Below are positions 48,459-57,439 of a stretch of 64,000 nt of DNA, one piece after another. The stretch is from Hyphodiscus hymeniophilus (lineage: Eukaryota; Ascomycota; Leotiomycetes; Helotiales; Hyphodiscaceae): positions 1,178,001 through 1,242,000 of the forward strand of contig VNKQ01000011.1 in NCBI GenBank assembly GCA_016508695.1, given 5' to 3'. Position 1 is the first letter of the stretch. Each line of letters opens with the position of its first letter. Made by a program: the position numbers and the translations under genes. The notes under the pieces are model-generated. The model was not told the origin of the DNA. It searched no databases and saw only the letters and a program-made list of their open reading frames with translations.

Positions 48459-50063
48459 TCACTTCGCCCCTCTCCCTGCGAGCGCTGAGCCTCTAGACAA
48501 CTTGTCATTTCTCGCCTGATCCCAAGCTCTCCCAGAACCACCAGCTTTGGCCTCCCTCTGCGCCCTCATTTCTTCTTTTAATGTTCTCGCTTTCTCCCTT
48601 GGATCAATGACCACAAGTTCATTCTCTGCTTTCTTCCTATAGGTCAGGTCCTTGCCCAGCTTATCTTCCTTGAAAGACAGTGCATGGGACATCCATCCAA
48701 TCCCATCGTCTTCTTCTTCTTCTTTCTCGTCTTCTGCGTCCCATTTTTTACATGATTGGCAATTCGCGATGAAATGTAGATCGCACAACGCTGCTTCTTC
48801 TCCATCCTCTGCCTCTCCGTTCCCATCTTCACCGTCTTCTTGGTGCCAACCGGGTCTGGTTTCCTTCGCAGACGGTACCTTTTCCAATTTCGCTCGAAAA
48901 GCTTTCAAAATATCCAGAGATTTCTGATCCGTTGTAGAGGTGCTGTTGTGCGCTCCCCTCTTTCGTGCCCGAACAGATGTTGCAGGAATCATGTCTTCCA
49001 AAGTTGATTTCTTCTTTTCTTTTACGGGTGCCACTTGGATGTTGCGTTTCATAGAAGCTTTCAGCTCTGCTATCTGAGCGTTTGTCTGATCAAGTAAAGA
49101 AGAAACTTTTTGTACTGGCTCTGGTGACGAGGAAGGCTCCCGCTCAGTCTTCGCTGCTCGGTTTGGGATTGAGTTTGTTGGAGGCGGTGCAGGTTCAGGA
49201 GAAGATTCTATCGAGACCGGTTTTGTGACTCTTTTCTTGCTATCCTTCGTCTTGCGTTTCGGTTCGGAATCCGATTGCTCATTGTCCATAACGATCCTTG
49301 TATCAAATTTCGTTTTCTTTAGAACAGGCTGCTCTTCCTCTTCTCCCTCCTCATCCCCAAAACTCAGGAGCTGTTTCCCAGCTTTTCTCTTCTTCTTCTT
49401 CTCCGGCACCTTCTCTCGTGCCGCCTCCACCTCCGCAACCCTAAGTCTCTTCACCATATCTTTGAAGGGATTGACCAAGATCTCCACCCCAGTGACTGTA
49501 ACAGGGTAAACCGGTCTATCGCTCCCCTCCACAACCTCCATCTCCCCCATCCTCGCAACGTTATATATCGTATCACCCTCCACCCGTCCAAATAAAGTAT
49601 TCTTCCCCTGCAATTCTGGCGTACTACCAAGCGTAACAAAGAACTGGCTTTCATTCGTATCGGTCCCCTCGTTCGCCATACCAAGCAAGCCCCTTCGATT
49701 ATATTTTAGCCGACTGTGAAACTCATCCTTGAATCCAACCCCCATTTGCCCTGGATTGACACCTTTTCTGTCTTCCATTGGCCATATTCCGCCCTCTTCT
49801 CTGGGCTCAGAGAATGCGCCACCATCGTAGATACTTTCGCCCCCATTGCCAGTTCCTGTTGGATCACCACCTTGCAGGACGAAGCCTGGGACCAGACGGT
49901 GGAAGATAGTGTTGTCATAGTATCCGTCTAGACAGTGTTGCAGGAAATTGCGAGATGTAAGAGGGGTTTGTTGCGCGAAGAGCTCGAGCGATATATCGCC
50001 CGAGGTGGTATGAAGGATGCAGGAGGCGGTGGGCTGTGGTTCGAGGTTGTAGAGAGAGGACAT
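48459..50063 (-). CDS. CWC27: Cyclophilin-type peptidyl-prolyl isomerase CWC27
   Basis: This spliceosome-associated cyclophilin acts in the nucleus. It is a single exon of 534 residues. MSSLYNLEPQPTASCILHTT is a typical CWC27 start, with SGDISLELFAQQTPLTSRNF next. The isomerase core has IFHRLVPGFVLQGGDPTGTG, SRLKYNRRGLLGMANEGTDT, NESQFFVTLGSTPELQGKNT and LFGRVEGDTIYNVARM. This domain ends near residue 190 with VNPFKDMVKRLR. The remainder is highly charged (Glu/Lys runs, EKKKKRKAGKQ) with EPAPPPTNSIPNRAAKTERE and a conserved-looking end (CDLHFIANCQSCKKWDAEDE, GWMSHALSFKEDKLGKDLTY, EELVVIDPREKAR-like). Those C-terminal motifs with paired Cys (NCQSC) separate CWC27 from simple cyclophilins. Human CWC27 has a Glu replacing Trp that lowers activity; I did not assign the equivalent residue here. 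Confidence 0.94.
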   Translation of the reverse strand: MSSLYNLEPQPTASCILHTTSGDISLELFAQQTPLTSRNFLQHCLDGYYDNTIFHRLVPGFVLQGGDPTGTGNGGESIYDGGAFSEPREEGGIWPMEDRKGVNPGQMGVGFKDEFHSRLKYNRRGLLGMANEGTDTNESQFFVTLGSTPELQGKNTLFGRVEGDTIYNVARMGEMEVVEGSDRPVYPVTVTGVEILVNPFKDMVKRLRVAEVEAAREKVPEKKKKRKAGKQLLSFGDEEGEEEEQPVLKKTKFDTRIVMDNEQSDSEPKRKTKDSKKRVTKPVSIESSPEPAPPPTNSIPNRAAKTEREPSSSPEPVQKVSSLLDQTNAQIAELKASMKRNIQVAPVKEKKKSTLEDMIPATSVRARKRGAHNSTSTTDQKSLDILKAFRAKLEKVPSAKETRPGWHQEDGEDGNGEAEDGEEAALCDLHFIANCQSCKKWDAEDEKEEEEDDGIGWMSHALSFKEDKLGKDLTYRKKAENELVVIDPREKARTLKEEMRAQREAKAGGSGRAWDQARNDKLSRGSALAGRGAK

Positions 50064-51543
50064 TTTTGTGGGATTCGGGGGAAGGTCAGCCCTTCAAGTT
50101 AATGAGGCCTGGAAGTTGTAGAATATGGTTGATGTGTTTTGATCTTTGAAGACCTGGTTGTTTGGATCTCGACATTTTGTCTGCGTGCCTCAGGCAGCAG
50201 TTGAAAAACACCGTTTCGTTCGCATGCTCAGCCTTGTCTCACGGTTACGTCAAGATCACTATCAAATTTGGGACAAGGCCGAGTGTTCTAAGTTCCTACC
50301 TTATGTAAAGGCTAGCAACAATCATCCGGTAGTGACAATGTTCACAAAGTTGTGCACTAAGAAGCAAGACTCTAAACGGTCCGGCATCTATTTTCTTCTT
50401 GAGGTCCTTCAAGCAAGCTTATGCTAGTTCGCTGGTTGATGGAACCGCATGCTCTCTCATCGCAGTTTATAGGCATGTCATGTCAGTGGTGCAAGGCTAC
50501 CAAGATCTCGGTAATTCAGTGGCTGATGCTGTGCTGAGGAAGTACCTTAATTACTTCATTTCTTGAACGACTTCTTCGATACTTGAGTGTGTTCTCTCTT
50601 CTTCCTTCTCCAAGTTATGTCAAGCAGTAAATACATATCGGCGTCCTAGTATGGGATGCTAGAGCTATCGATCTTTGGGTCTACCACTTCAAGCTGGAGT
50701 GGCGATCTCTCAGCTAACCCACGATTTCCTTGGGTTCTTCCGAATCCAACATTCCGTTTCTTTCATGGTCGTTCCCTTTTCGCAATCTCCAATTACCTGC
50801 TATCTAGAAGTAGTCTCAAGTTAGCCCGTTCTAGAAATTGCCAACACTCACGAGGCCATCATAGCCCATCCCCTTGTCCCTACCTTATTCTCAATCATCT
50901 CGAGCATCATTCATTCAAGTGCCGGAAGAGGGTCACTTCTCCTGAATCTAATATCTCTTGAAGCAAGTCAACAAAAGGGAGATGATTTGTAATCGGTACA
51001 GCAGGAATCGGTGGAATACATGTACGAATATACATAACTGACCTGCGTGCTATGCACGCAGAATACGTTCGATTGAGGTGGATTGGATGGCTTTCCATAT
51101 ATCTGAACCCTTTGAGAAAGCTACCTTTGGAATGTTGAATATATCGGCTTCATGAACCACATCAGCGTACCGAACTCTGGTAACAGTCAGGTTGACAGAC
51201 AAACAACACGTCAGGGCTTCATCCAATATAGAAACTTACGGCAACTCTTGCAAAACCGTGCGACACGACCAGTGGTGTTTTGGAAATTACAGCAGCCTTT
51301 GATGTGCAGCGCAACGAAGCTTGTGAGAACTGTTTTCTTCTCAGGGGAGGCACAACTTTTCATGTGGGATAGCGCAAGATAAGACCACATTCAATAGTCC
51401 CTAGCATTTCACTTTAAGTATTTATTCGCTATTCTTGTTGACCATTACTCCTTCATATTCTAGCGATTGCCTGCTTATCACTTTATGACACTCTTTCCCG
51501 AATACATTAACAACAATACTGCAGCCACTACGACTTTGCAACC
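50064..51543. other. Intergenic region, divergent promoters
   Basis: It lies between the CWC27 start and the orphan gene. No coding signal or RNA gene is visible. Confidence 0.6.
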
Positions 51544-53601
51544 ATGACAATAGAATATCCTTCATTTGCATCTACAAGCTTTGCCGACGGTCAGCAAATG
51601 GCTGACGGCATGGAGAGCCAGGGAACGGAGCAAGTTCAGTGCCATGTGGCAGTCCAAGACTGCTTTGCACGGAACATTCTCGCACTGGGGGATGGTGAAG
51701 AGACACGTACGTTCCTTTATTCCATCCTGTTGCTTAAGTTTGGAGGAGTACCGTACACAACTGTCAAGAACGAGGCTATGAGCAGCACGATAAGCATGAG
51801 CGGAAGCAGAAACAGCTCAGTTTCGAATAATACGATCTTTAATGGACGTCTTCCAGTACTAATGGAACGTTCCGATACCTCAATTTCGCCGACTTCCCTT
51901 CACCTTCAAACATACACAAGACCGCCATCAAAGAAGGAAAAAGCTGGTCTGAAGGGATACCTAATAACGCCAGAGGAAGAGACAGCAGAGAGGGCGAATT
52001 GGGACGCATCCTCTGACAGCGATTTCCTGAGTACACCACCTCAAGTAATCCTGACACCTGAAGAGTGGCGGAAAGTATCTTTGCTGAGCCTTGATACTCT
52101 GATGGATCGTCTGCCAAGTCCCACAATAGAGAGATTGCAGAAGCTGGGTGATCACCACGACGCCAACAATAGCCTTTTTAATGCTCTAGTAATTGTTGCC
52201 GGTGTTGCAGATGAGGAGAGTAACATTTCCAGTTCAAGGATGACCCTTGAGAAATTGGAAGGTGCTGGTATCGCTCTTCTGCAGAACGACCAAGGCCCCA
52301 ACTATTCTCTCACAGCTCTCCAAAAGTCTCAAGATGTATTCCAAATGTTCAATGCTTCTGATGGAGAGAGACAACCTTTCACGTCGGGATATACAAGAGA
52401 AGGCACAATGAGGAAAATGGCTGACCAGTTCCGCTATTCTGGAATAAAGCCAGCAACTGCGCTGGCGACTGTACCAGTCGCACCTTCTTCCACCACACAA
52501 CATGACCACCTCTTTCCGCCAAACCGCGAGTTCTTCCAAAACGTGGACTATCCCGAATATCTTCCCACATCTTACATACGAAATAGCAGCTACGACAGCG
52601 AGCAAAAATTTCACTGCTCATTCTGGTTACAATCAAACAGTATTTCAGCAATGCCGCCTGAAGGGGAGAAGAAGAAATTGGCCGCACATCACTTCAGCGG
52701 TCCTCCTGCCGAGCTCCTCGATGGACAAGGTACCCGTGACATCACCGTGGCCAGTCTGATCAAGCATCCAGAAGGCCTACAAGACGATCAGTCGTTTCTT
52801 ACCGAAGCCAATCCCACTTTCTCTTTCCCAGTCAGCTGTCTGAGATTGAGTCATCAGCCCGAAATGGAAGCCCAACAAGAAGGATATACCGAGTACCAGG
52901 CAAACCATCGACCACAGCAGAGGAATTCCGGTCATCGATACGGAGGAGACGGTATCTGCAATGAAGAAAACAACGGCGACGAATATGTCAATGTCCAAAA
53001 GGAAAATAAACAATCGGGAACAGAGCGTCAAGATCGCGATGCAAAAGAGATATTGGACGGTTCGGGTTCATTCGAAGGAAACCAGCGTGGTTGGAACGAT
53101 GAACCCGAGCCCACTCTTCAAAAGAGCATCGCCGATTTTCATGAAACAGAGAGTCAAAGAATTCAGGAGGATCTTGAGAAGAAAAATGCCGCCATTGGGA
53201 AGGAAATATCTGCCTTGGAAAGGAGATTGTTCCCACCCCATCCGGCCCCTGAGTTCAAATCTGAAGAAGAAACAAGCAAGGAGACAGGCATAGCCGCGAT
53301 GGCGAAGTCACTCGAGGAAGCTTATTCAAAGCGTACTGCGAAGATTGTGCAGCAGCACGAAGATAATGATAATTTCCTCAAGCGATGGGCAGCGCAGAAT
53401 CATGCGACGATGATGAAGGCTCCTTGGGATTACGATCAGATCAGGCGCGAGGCTTATGGGGTATCTGAGGCCAAGGTGAAGTCGGAGACGGGCTTAGGCC
53501 GGACCCAGGCAGAGGACTCGGTTGACGAGTCTAAGAAGCTTGGTGCCCCTCCTCCAATCCTTGAGGCAAAGTTGAGAAATGCGGCAAAGAGGGTTTCTTA
53601 A
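51544..53601 (+). CDS. Orphan 685-residue protein, function unknown
   Basis: I do not recognise a domain. It is one open frame of 685 codons starting MTIEYPSFASTSFADGQQMA, and a frame this long is very unlikely by chance. The first 70 residues include a hydrophobic patch (TFLYSILLLKFGGVPYTTV) that lies next to a GTACGT and might be a mispredicted intron, although a simple splice would shift the frame. Residues about 90-300 are Ser/Thr/Pro-rich with ILTPEEWRKVSLLSLDTLMD. The middle is Gln/Asn/Gly-rich and low complexity. From about residue 530 it becomes strongly helical and charged: FHETESQRIQEDLEKKNAAI, GKEISALERRLF and AKSLEEAYSKRTAKIVQQHE look like a coiled coil. No signal peptide is seen. 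It is probably lineage-restricted. Presence of expression is not shown by sequence. Confidence 0.7.
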   Translation: MTIEYPSFASTSFADGQQMADGMESQGTEQVQCHVAVQDCFARNILALGDGEETRTFLYSILLLKFGGVPYTTVKNEAMSSTISMSGSRNSSVSNNTIFNGRLPVLMERSDTSISPTSLHLQTYTRPPSKKEKAGLKGYLITPEEETAERANWDASSDSDFLSTPPQVILTPEEWRKVSLLSLDTLMDRLPSPTIERLQKLGDHHDANNSLFNALVIVAGVADEESNISSSRMTLEKLEGAGIALLQNDQGPNYSLTALQKSQDVFQMFNASDGERQPFTSGYTREGTMRKMADQFRYSGIKPATALATVPVAPSSTTQHDHLFPPNREFFQNVDYPEYLPTSYIRNSSYDSEQKFHCSFWLQSNSISAMPPEGEKKKLAAHHFSGPPAELLDGQGTRDITVASLIKHPEGLQDDQSFLTEANPTFSFPVSCLRLSHQPEMEAQQEGYTEYQANHRPQQRNSGHRYGGDGICNEENNGDEYVNVQKENKQSGTERQDRDAKEILDGSGSFEGNQRGWNDEPEPTLQKSIADFHETESQRIQEDLEKKNAAIGKEISALERRLFPPHPAPEFKSEEETSKETGIAAMAKSLEEAYSKRTAKIVQQHEDNDNFLKRWAAQNHATMMKAPWDYDQIRREAYGVSEAKVKSETGLGRTQAEDSVDESKKLGAPPPILEAKLRNAAKRVS

Positions 53602-54647
53602 ATCTCAAGGGGCCAGAATGGAGACCTGGATGGCTAGGCTGGTGTGGTTGATTAGAAAAGAGCTCGCTTTTAAGGACATGTTATCAGATTGACCCGACGT
53701 GCTTGGAGTACTCGCCAAGAGGAACTGGACGCCCAGTAAAACTAGTGCACCAACTAGCTTGGAGCTTTTAAGGCATTTCTGGAGTCGTAGACCAGCATGG
53801 ATAGACATCATGAATAGCGCATCAATGGACTTCTCATCAAAGATCCTCCCCTTCGTCAAGACTGCTTGTACGTTGAGAATGATAAAGGTATCCAATACTC
53901 TAACGCCGAATACTAGGCAATTATTCTCTAGATTCTGTATTATGTACGCTGATTGTTGTCAAGAATATGGCCATGTAGGGAGCCTTTCGCCACGCTTGTC
54001 GCTATTGTCACTCTCATTCACTCTAGATTCATCCTCTCCGCGTAGCTTTCGTCACTTTTATTCACTTTGGAGTTATTCCCTTCGGGTAGCTCTCGTCACT
54101 CTTAGGTTTTCACTTTAGATTCATTCCATTCGCCTAGCTCTCGTCACTTTTGTTTACTGTACTGCTCTTACGACTTTTGCAAGTCGTATGAGAAATAAAA
54201 TGTTACAAAAAAATTAAATTAAAATAAAAGAATGAAGATTAGAATAAGAATAAAAACTAATGCAACCATCACTGTCGTGTTCCTTCTTGCTATTCACAGG
54301 TCAAAAAAACAACCGAGATATACATGACACTATATCGTTTCGTTCTGGATTTGAATGCATGAATATAATCTCAAATTGTGTGGAGTGATGTCGAAGGGAG
54401 GCTGGCGTATAACAGCAGTATTTTCTGAGCTTGTGATGGAGGTTGTAATGGAATGAACAGTTGGGTACATACTCACCAATGTCGCTGTGACCCCAATTTT
54501 GTCCCTCCTTTGCGTCGACATCGTGGATTATCAAGGCATCCTTTGACATTTGCTTAGTCGGCAACATCACAGCGAAAGTGTTCAACTTAAATCGAGTTTC
54601 CTGATCTGAAGTTCTGCCACAAACAACTGCAACATACACATATCAAC
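53602..54647. other. Intergenic region with tandem repeat and A-rich tract
   Basis: A degenerate tandem repeat (listed separately) is followed by an A-rich tract at about 54190-54260. Otherwise no gene is seen. Confidence 0.6.
53981..54152. repeat. Degenerate tandem repeat, unit about 44 bases
   Basis: Three copies at about 54017-54060, 54060-54103 and 54107-54152 share the frame ATTCACT..AG.TTATTC, then a TTCG.GTAGCT core, then CTCGTCACT. A more diverged partial copy precedes them from 53981. Copies differ at several positions, so this is an old minisatellite. It is not coding in either direction. Confidence 0.7.
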
Positions 54648-55145
54648 ATGTCTGTACCGAGTTACACACCAAGTTGCTACCCGTTACCAGCAAATTTGAT
54701 ACATATCAATGACGAGCAACGAGATACTTATGCGAAGGCTCATCACGGTACGTTGCTTTTCTCATGTGTTCCTAGGATTATAAATTAACCTTGATTGGCA
54801 TAGTTGTCATGAGTATCGATGCAATGTATCGACTGACACCAAACTTCGATGGAGGGGACTGGATCCAAGGCGTCGTCGCTTGGGAAGCTACGGTAAAGTG
54901 CTACAAGGCACGTTATGGAAATGATGGACTCAACAACCCCGACTCTCTCAGAGTACGTTGGTCGAGAAACAAGACCATTCTGCGGCAAGCTATCGAATTA
55001 GACTTCCAGTTGGGAGAACGAGCAATTCTTGATGCTGTACGTATAGCCAAATATGCCACTAATGTCTCCCCATTGACTGATCAAACAGGCGGCCGCTCTT
55101 GTAACTATCAGCACCGAGGCGACAGCATTGTTGGATCGACACTAA
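54648..55145 (+). CDS. Small three-exon orphan protein (129 residues)
   Basis: Exons 54648-54747, 54804-55036 and 55089-55145 are joined by GTACGT donors and TAG/CAG acceptors and sum to 130 codons including TAA. The protein starts MSVPSYTPSCYPLPANLIHI. Its middle reads DWIQGVVAWEATVKCYKARY followed by NNPDSLRVRWSRNKTILRQA, then ends in ALVTISTEATALLDRH. The alternation of an aromatic/acidic helix with an Arg-Trp-Arg basic helix loosely recalls small fungal helix-turn-helix (Myb/SANT-like) proteins, but that is only an impression. There is no signal peptide or membrane helix. The stop codon lies only about 10 bases from a TCGACA repeat block, so the 3' end may have been reshaped by it. In-phase splicing with good sites is the main evidence that it is real. 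Confidence 0.55.
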
Positions 55146-55151
55146 ATTTGG

Positions 55152-55232
55152 TCGACACCGACAGAAGGTTCGACAATCGACAATGATAAAGGGTCGACAC
55201 CGATAGAACGTTCGACACTGATAGAAGTGTCG
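55152..55232. repeat. TCGACA repeat block with a 7-bp inverted repeat
   Basis: Two 23-24-base units starting TCGACACCGA and ending TTCGACA lie at about 55152-55175 and 55194-55216. They run into a perfect inverted repeat, CGACACT at 55213-55219 and AGTGTCG at 55226-55232, with a six-base loop. A similar unit occurs at 915-938 near the left end. Confidence 0.6.
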
Positions 55233-55403
55233 GCAAAGGAGTAATAAGGTCATTGCATCATAGGGACACGACTTCTAAACGCTGGTCGAAAGGAGAGAAT
55301 TTCACTCCGTCATTGAGAGCTTTCGTTTGCAAATGGACACCACAGAAGCAAAATGGCACACCTACTCGTGCATCGTTCTCTTTGAGGTTCCTTTGATTTA
55401 ATT

Positions 55404-56607
55404 CTATGCAACTTTCGTATTACTCTTTGTGACTTTCTCAGCTTCTTTGGCAAAAGTTGCTGCAACAATCAGCGGGAATGCAACTGTTGCCTCGACGTAC
55501 ACCTATTATATCATCAGTACATGCATGATTCGGCATTCGTAAAAGGAGATCTCACTTTCACATTCTCAGCTCCAACCTTGATCTTGCCCCAGCTGACTGC
55601 TTCATCCGGCCTCGCTCCGGCATCACTCCCATCGAACTCCTGCGCTGTATTGATATAAACTGCACTTTCAGCCCCGTTCCTCATCAAACACGCATTCGCG
55701 ATATGATGCTTGACGATACCTCCCCCCAGAATAATCATCCCAGCCCTTTTCGCTCTCACAGCCATCGTATTCAGTTTCCTAAGATCCAGTCCAATATCAA
55801 TGATCAATCGCTTTGGCGAGATCTTGAATGAGTGGAAGTAATGCATGTCCCCAAAACTCCCGTCCGTCAGCGCAGGACAGAATACTGGGATGTCATTCTT
55901 GTAACACCAGTAATACACCGAGCGCTCGTCATTAATTTCCTTTCCCAACCGATGTATGATGGTTGATGGTGTCCAGATAATTTCTTCCTCGGTTTCTTTG
56001 CTCGCTTCTTGCTCCTCCAGCATCTTATCCAAGATGGGGATTAACCAGTCTTCAAATTTGCAGTAGTTGTCGTTAGGGACAACGAGATTGCCGATTCTGT
56101 TCAAGCCTTTTGCACGAAGTTCGGCGCCAGGCGTACTGAAAGAGCCCATATAGGTGTCACCGAGACATTTGATGAAGTCTTCCTCGATGCCGCCGGCTGT
56201 GGTGACGATGGCCGAGATATGTTTGTGTTGGGCTAGGTAGCGGAGGGTGCCACGGAGGCCGGAAGATATCAGGTTTGAGGTGTAGCCCAAGAAAATTGTT
56301 GTTCTGTCGTTGGTTTCGGGATCCCGCCACGCTCGCTGGGACGAAATCAGTCAAATTGTGGACAGAAGGACGGGGTGCGGACCATATCGTTAATGATCTT
56401 CACAGCTTGACCAATAGAACTTGCTTGGAAACCCATGTGGTTCATACCACTTATCAAGTCGTCGACTGTTATTGGGCGACCAGAGAATTTATTGAAGTCC
56501 AACTCTTCTACTTTCTGAGAACCTTCTGGCATCTCGTTTGATTTGACCAGGACTGCATCTGTGACAGAGGAAGGAGGAGCTCCGTTCGTTTTTGAGTCTG
56601 TTGTCAT
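55404..56607 (-). CDS. DYS1: Deoxyhypusine synthase
   Basis: It transfers an aminobutyl group from spermidine to a lysine of eIF5A, the first step of hypusine formation, in the cytosol with NAD. Exons 56607-56383, 56335-55556 and 55502-55404 sum to 367 residues, the normal size. The start [20 protein letters not shown] is followed by [20 protein letters not shown] and [18 protein letters not shown]. Across intron 1 the protein reads [35 protein letters not shown]. Further marks are [57 protein letters not shown] and [19 protein letters not shown]. The catalytic lysine is in [17 protein letters not shown]. Intron 1 has an uncommon GTCCGC donor, but the junction DM-RAW agrees with the family. 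The gene is divergent from the SNT1-like gene. Confidence 0.96.
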
Positions 56608-57439
56608 CTTGAAGTGCTTGAAGTTCGATGAATACTGGAATAGCAAAAATCCCCAAACTCTTACACAATAATTATGGATTCAATCACTTGGATCAAAACT
56701 TTTGATACGATGTGCCGGTAGCTGACGCAACAGTTCCAATCCCCCTGCAACTCCGGGTCCAACAGCAAAGCTGCAGCACCAGCTATAATGAATCTCTTAT
56801 GCAACAGATTATTGAAGAACAAATTGGAAAATCTCGATAGTTTTAGGAGTGCTGTAGGATCCTAGAGTCCGAAGCCAAGGCCCAAAATGCTATGGGTGAC
56901 CAAAACTCTTGATTGCCTGGGAGACCTTGCTCAAAATCTAATAGCTCAGTACTTAAACAACCTATTTCACGGCTCTGGAGCTGGTCAAGAGAGCTTGGAT
57001 AAATCACAATCAAAGGTACTAGATATTTCCAAGTTTGATCTCATAAAATTTGAGAACACTAGCGCTTGGACCCCTGCTAGTCCCCGCATTCAGATGAGCC
57101 GCTAGCGTACAAGCCTTCGAGAGAGATCGAGATGTCCAAGATCAACTTCATCCTCATCACCAAATGCCAGCATCCTCACGAATCGACAGAGTCTCGGGCT
57201 TTTAAAACTGCGAATCTCAGTAATCCATTGAAATCACCCAACAACGGGATCAAACCACGCATTCTGGGATCAGCGCTCGAGTCGTGACCCTCCAAAGTGT
57301 ATCACGCATCACAAACCCTTGCCGGCAGTTCATTTGCGCAACCTGCATCGAATCGCCGGACGGTTGTGGAGAATCAACAAAGCAATTTTATCCGGTGCTG
57401 AAGTATCTCCATCGATAGCAGGGGCCGTTGCCCATAATC
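56608..57439. other. Divergent promoter region
   Basis: It is shared by the deoxyhypusine synthase and SNT1-like genes. A plus-strand open stretch (about 57219-57449) runs into the SNT1-like gene in phase but lacks an ATG; it may be leader sequence. Confidence 0.55.
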
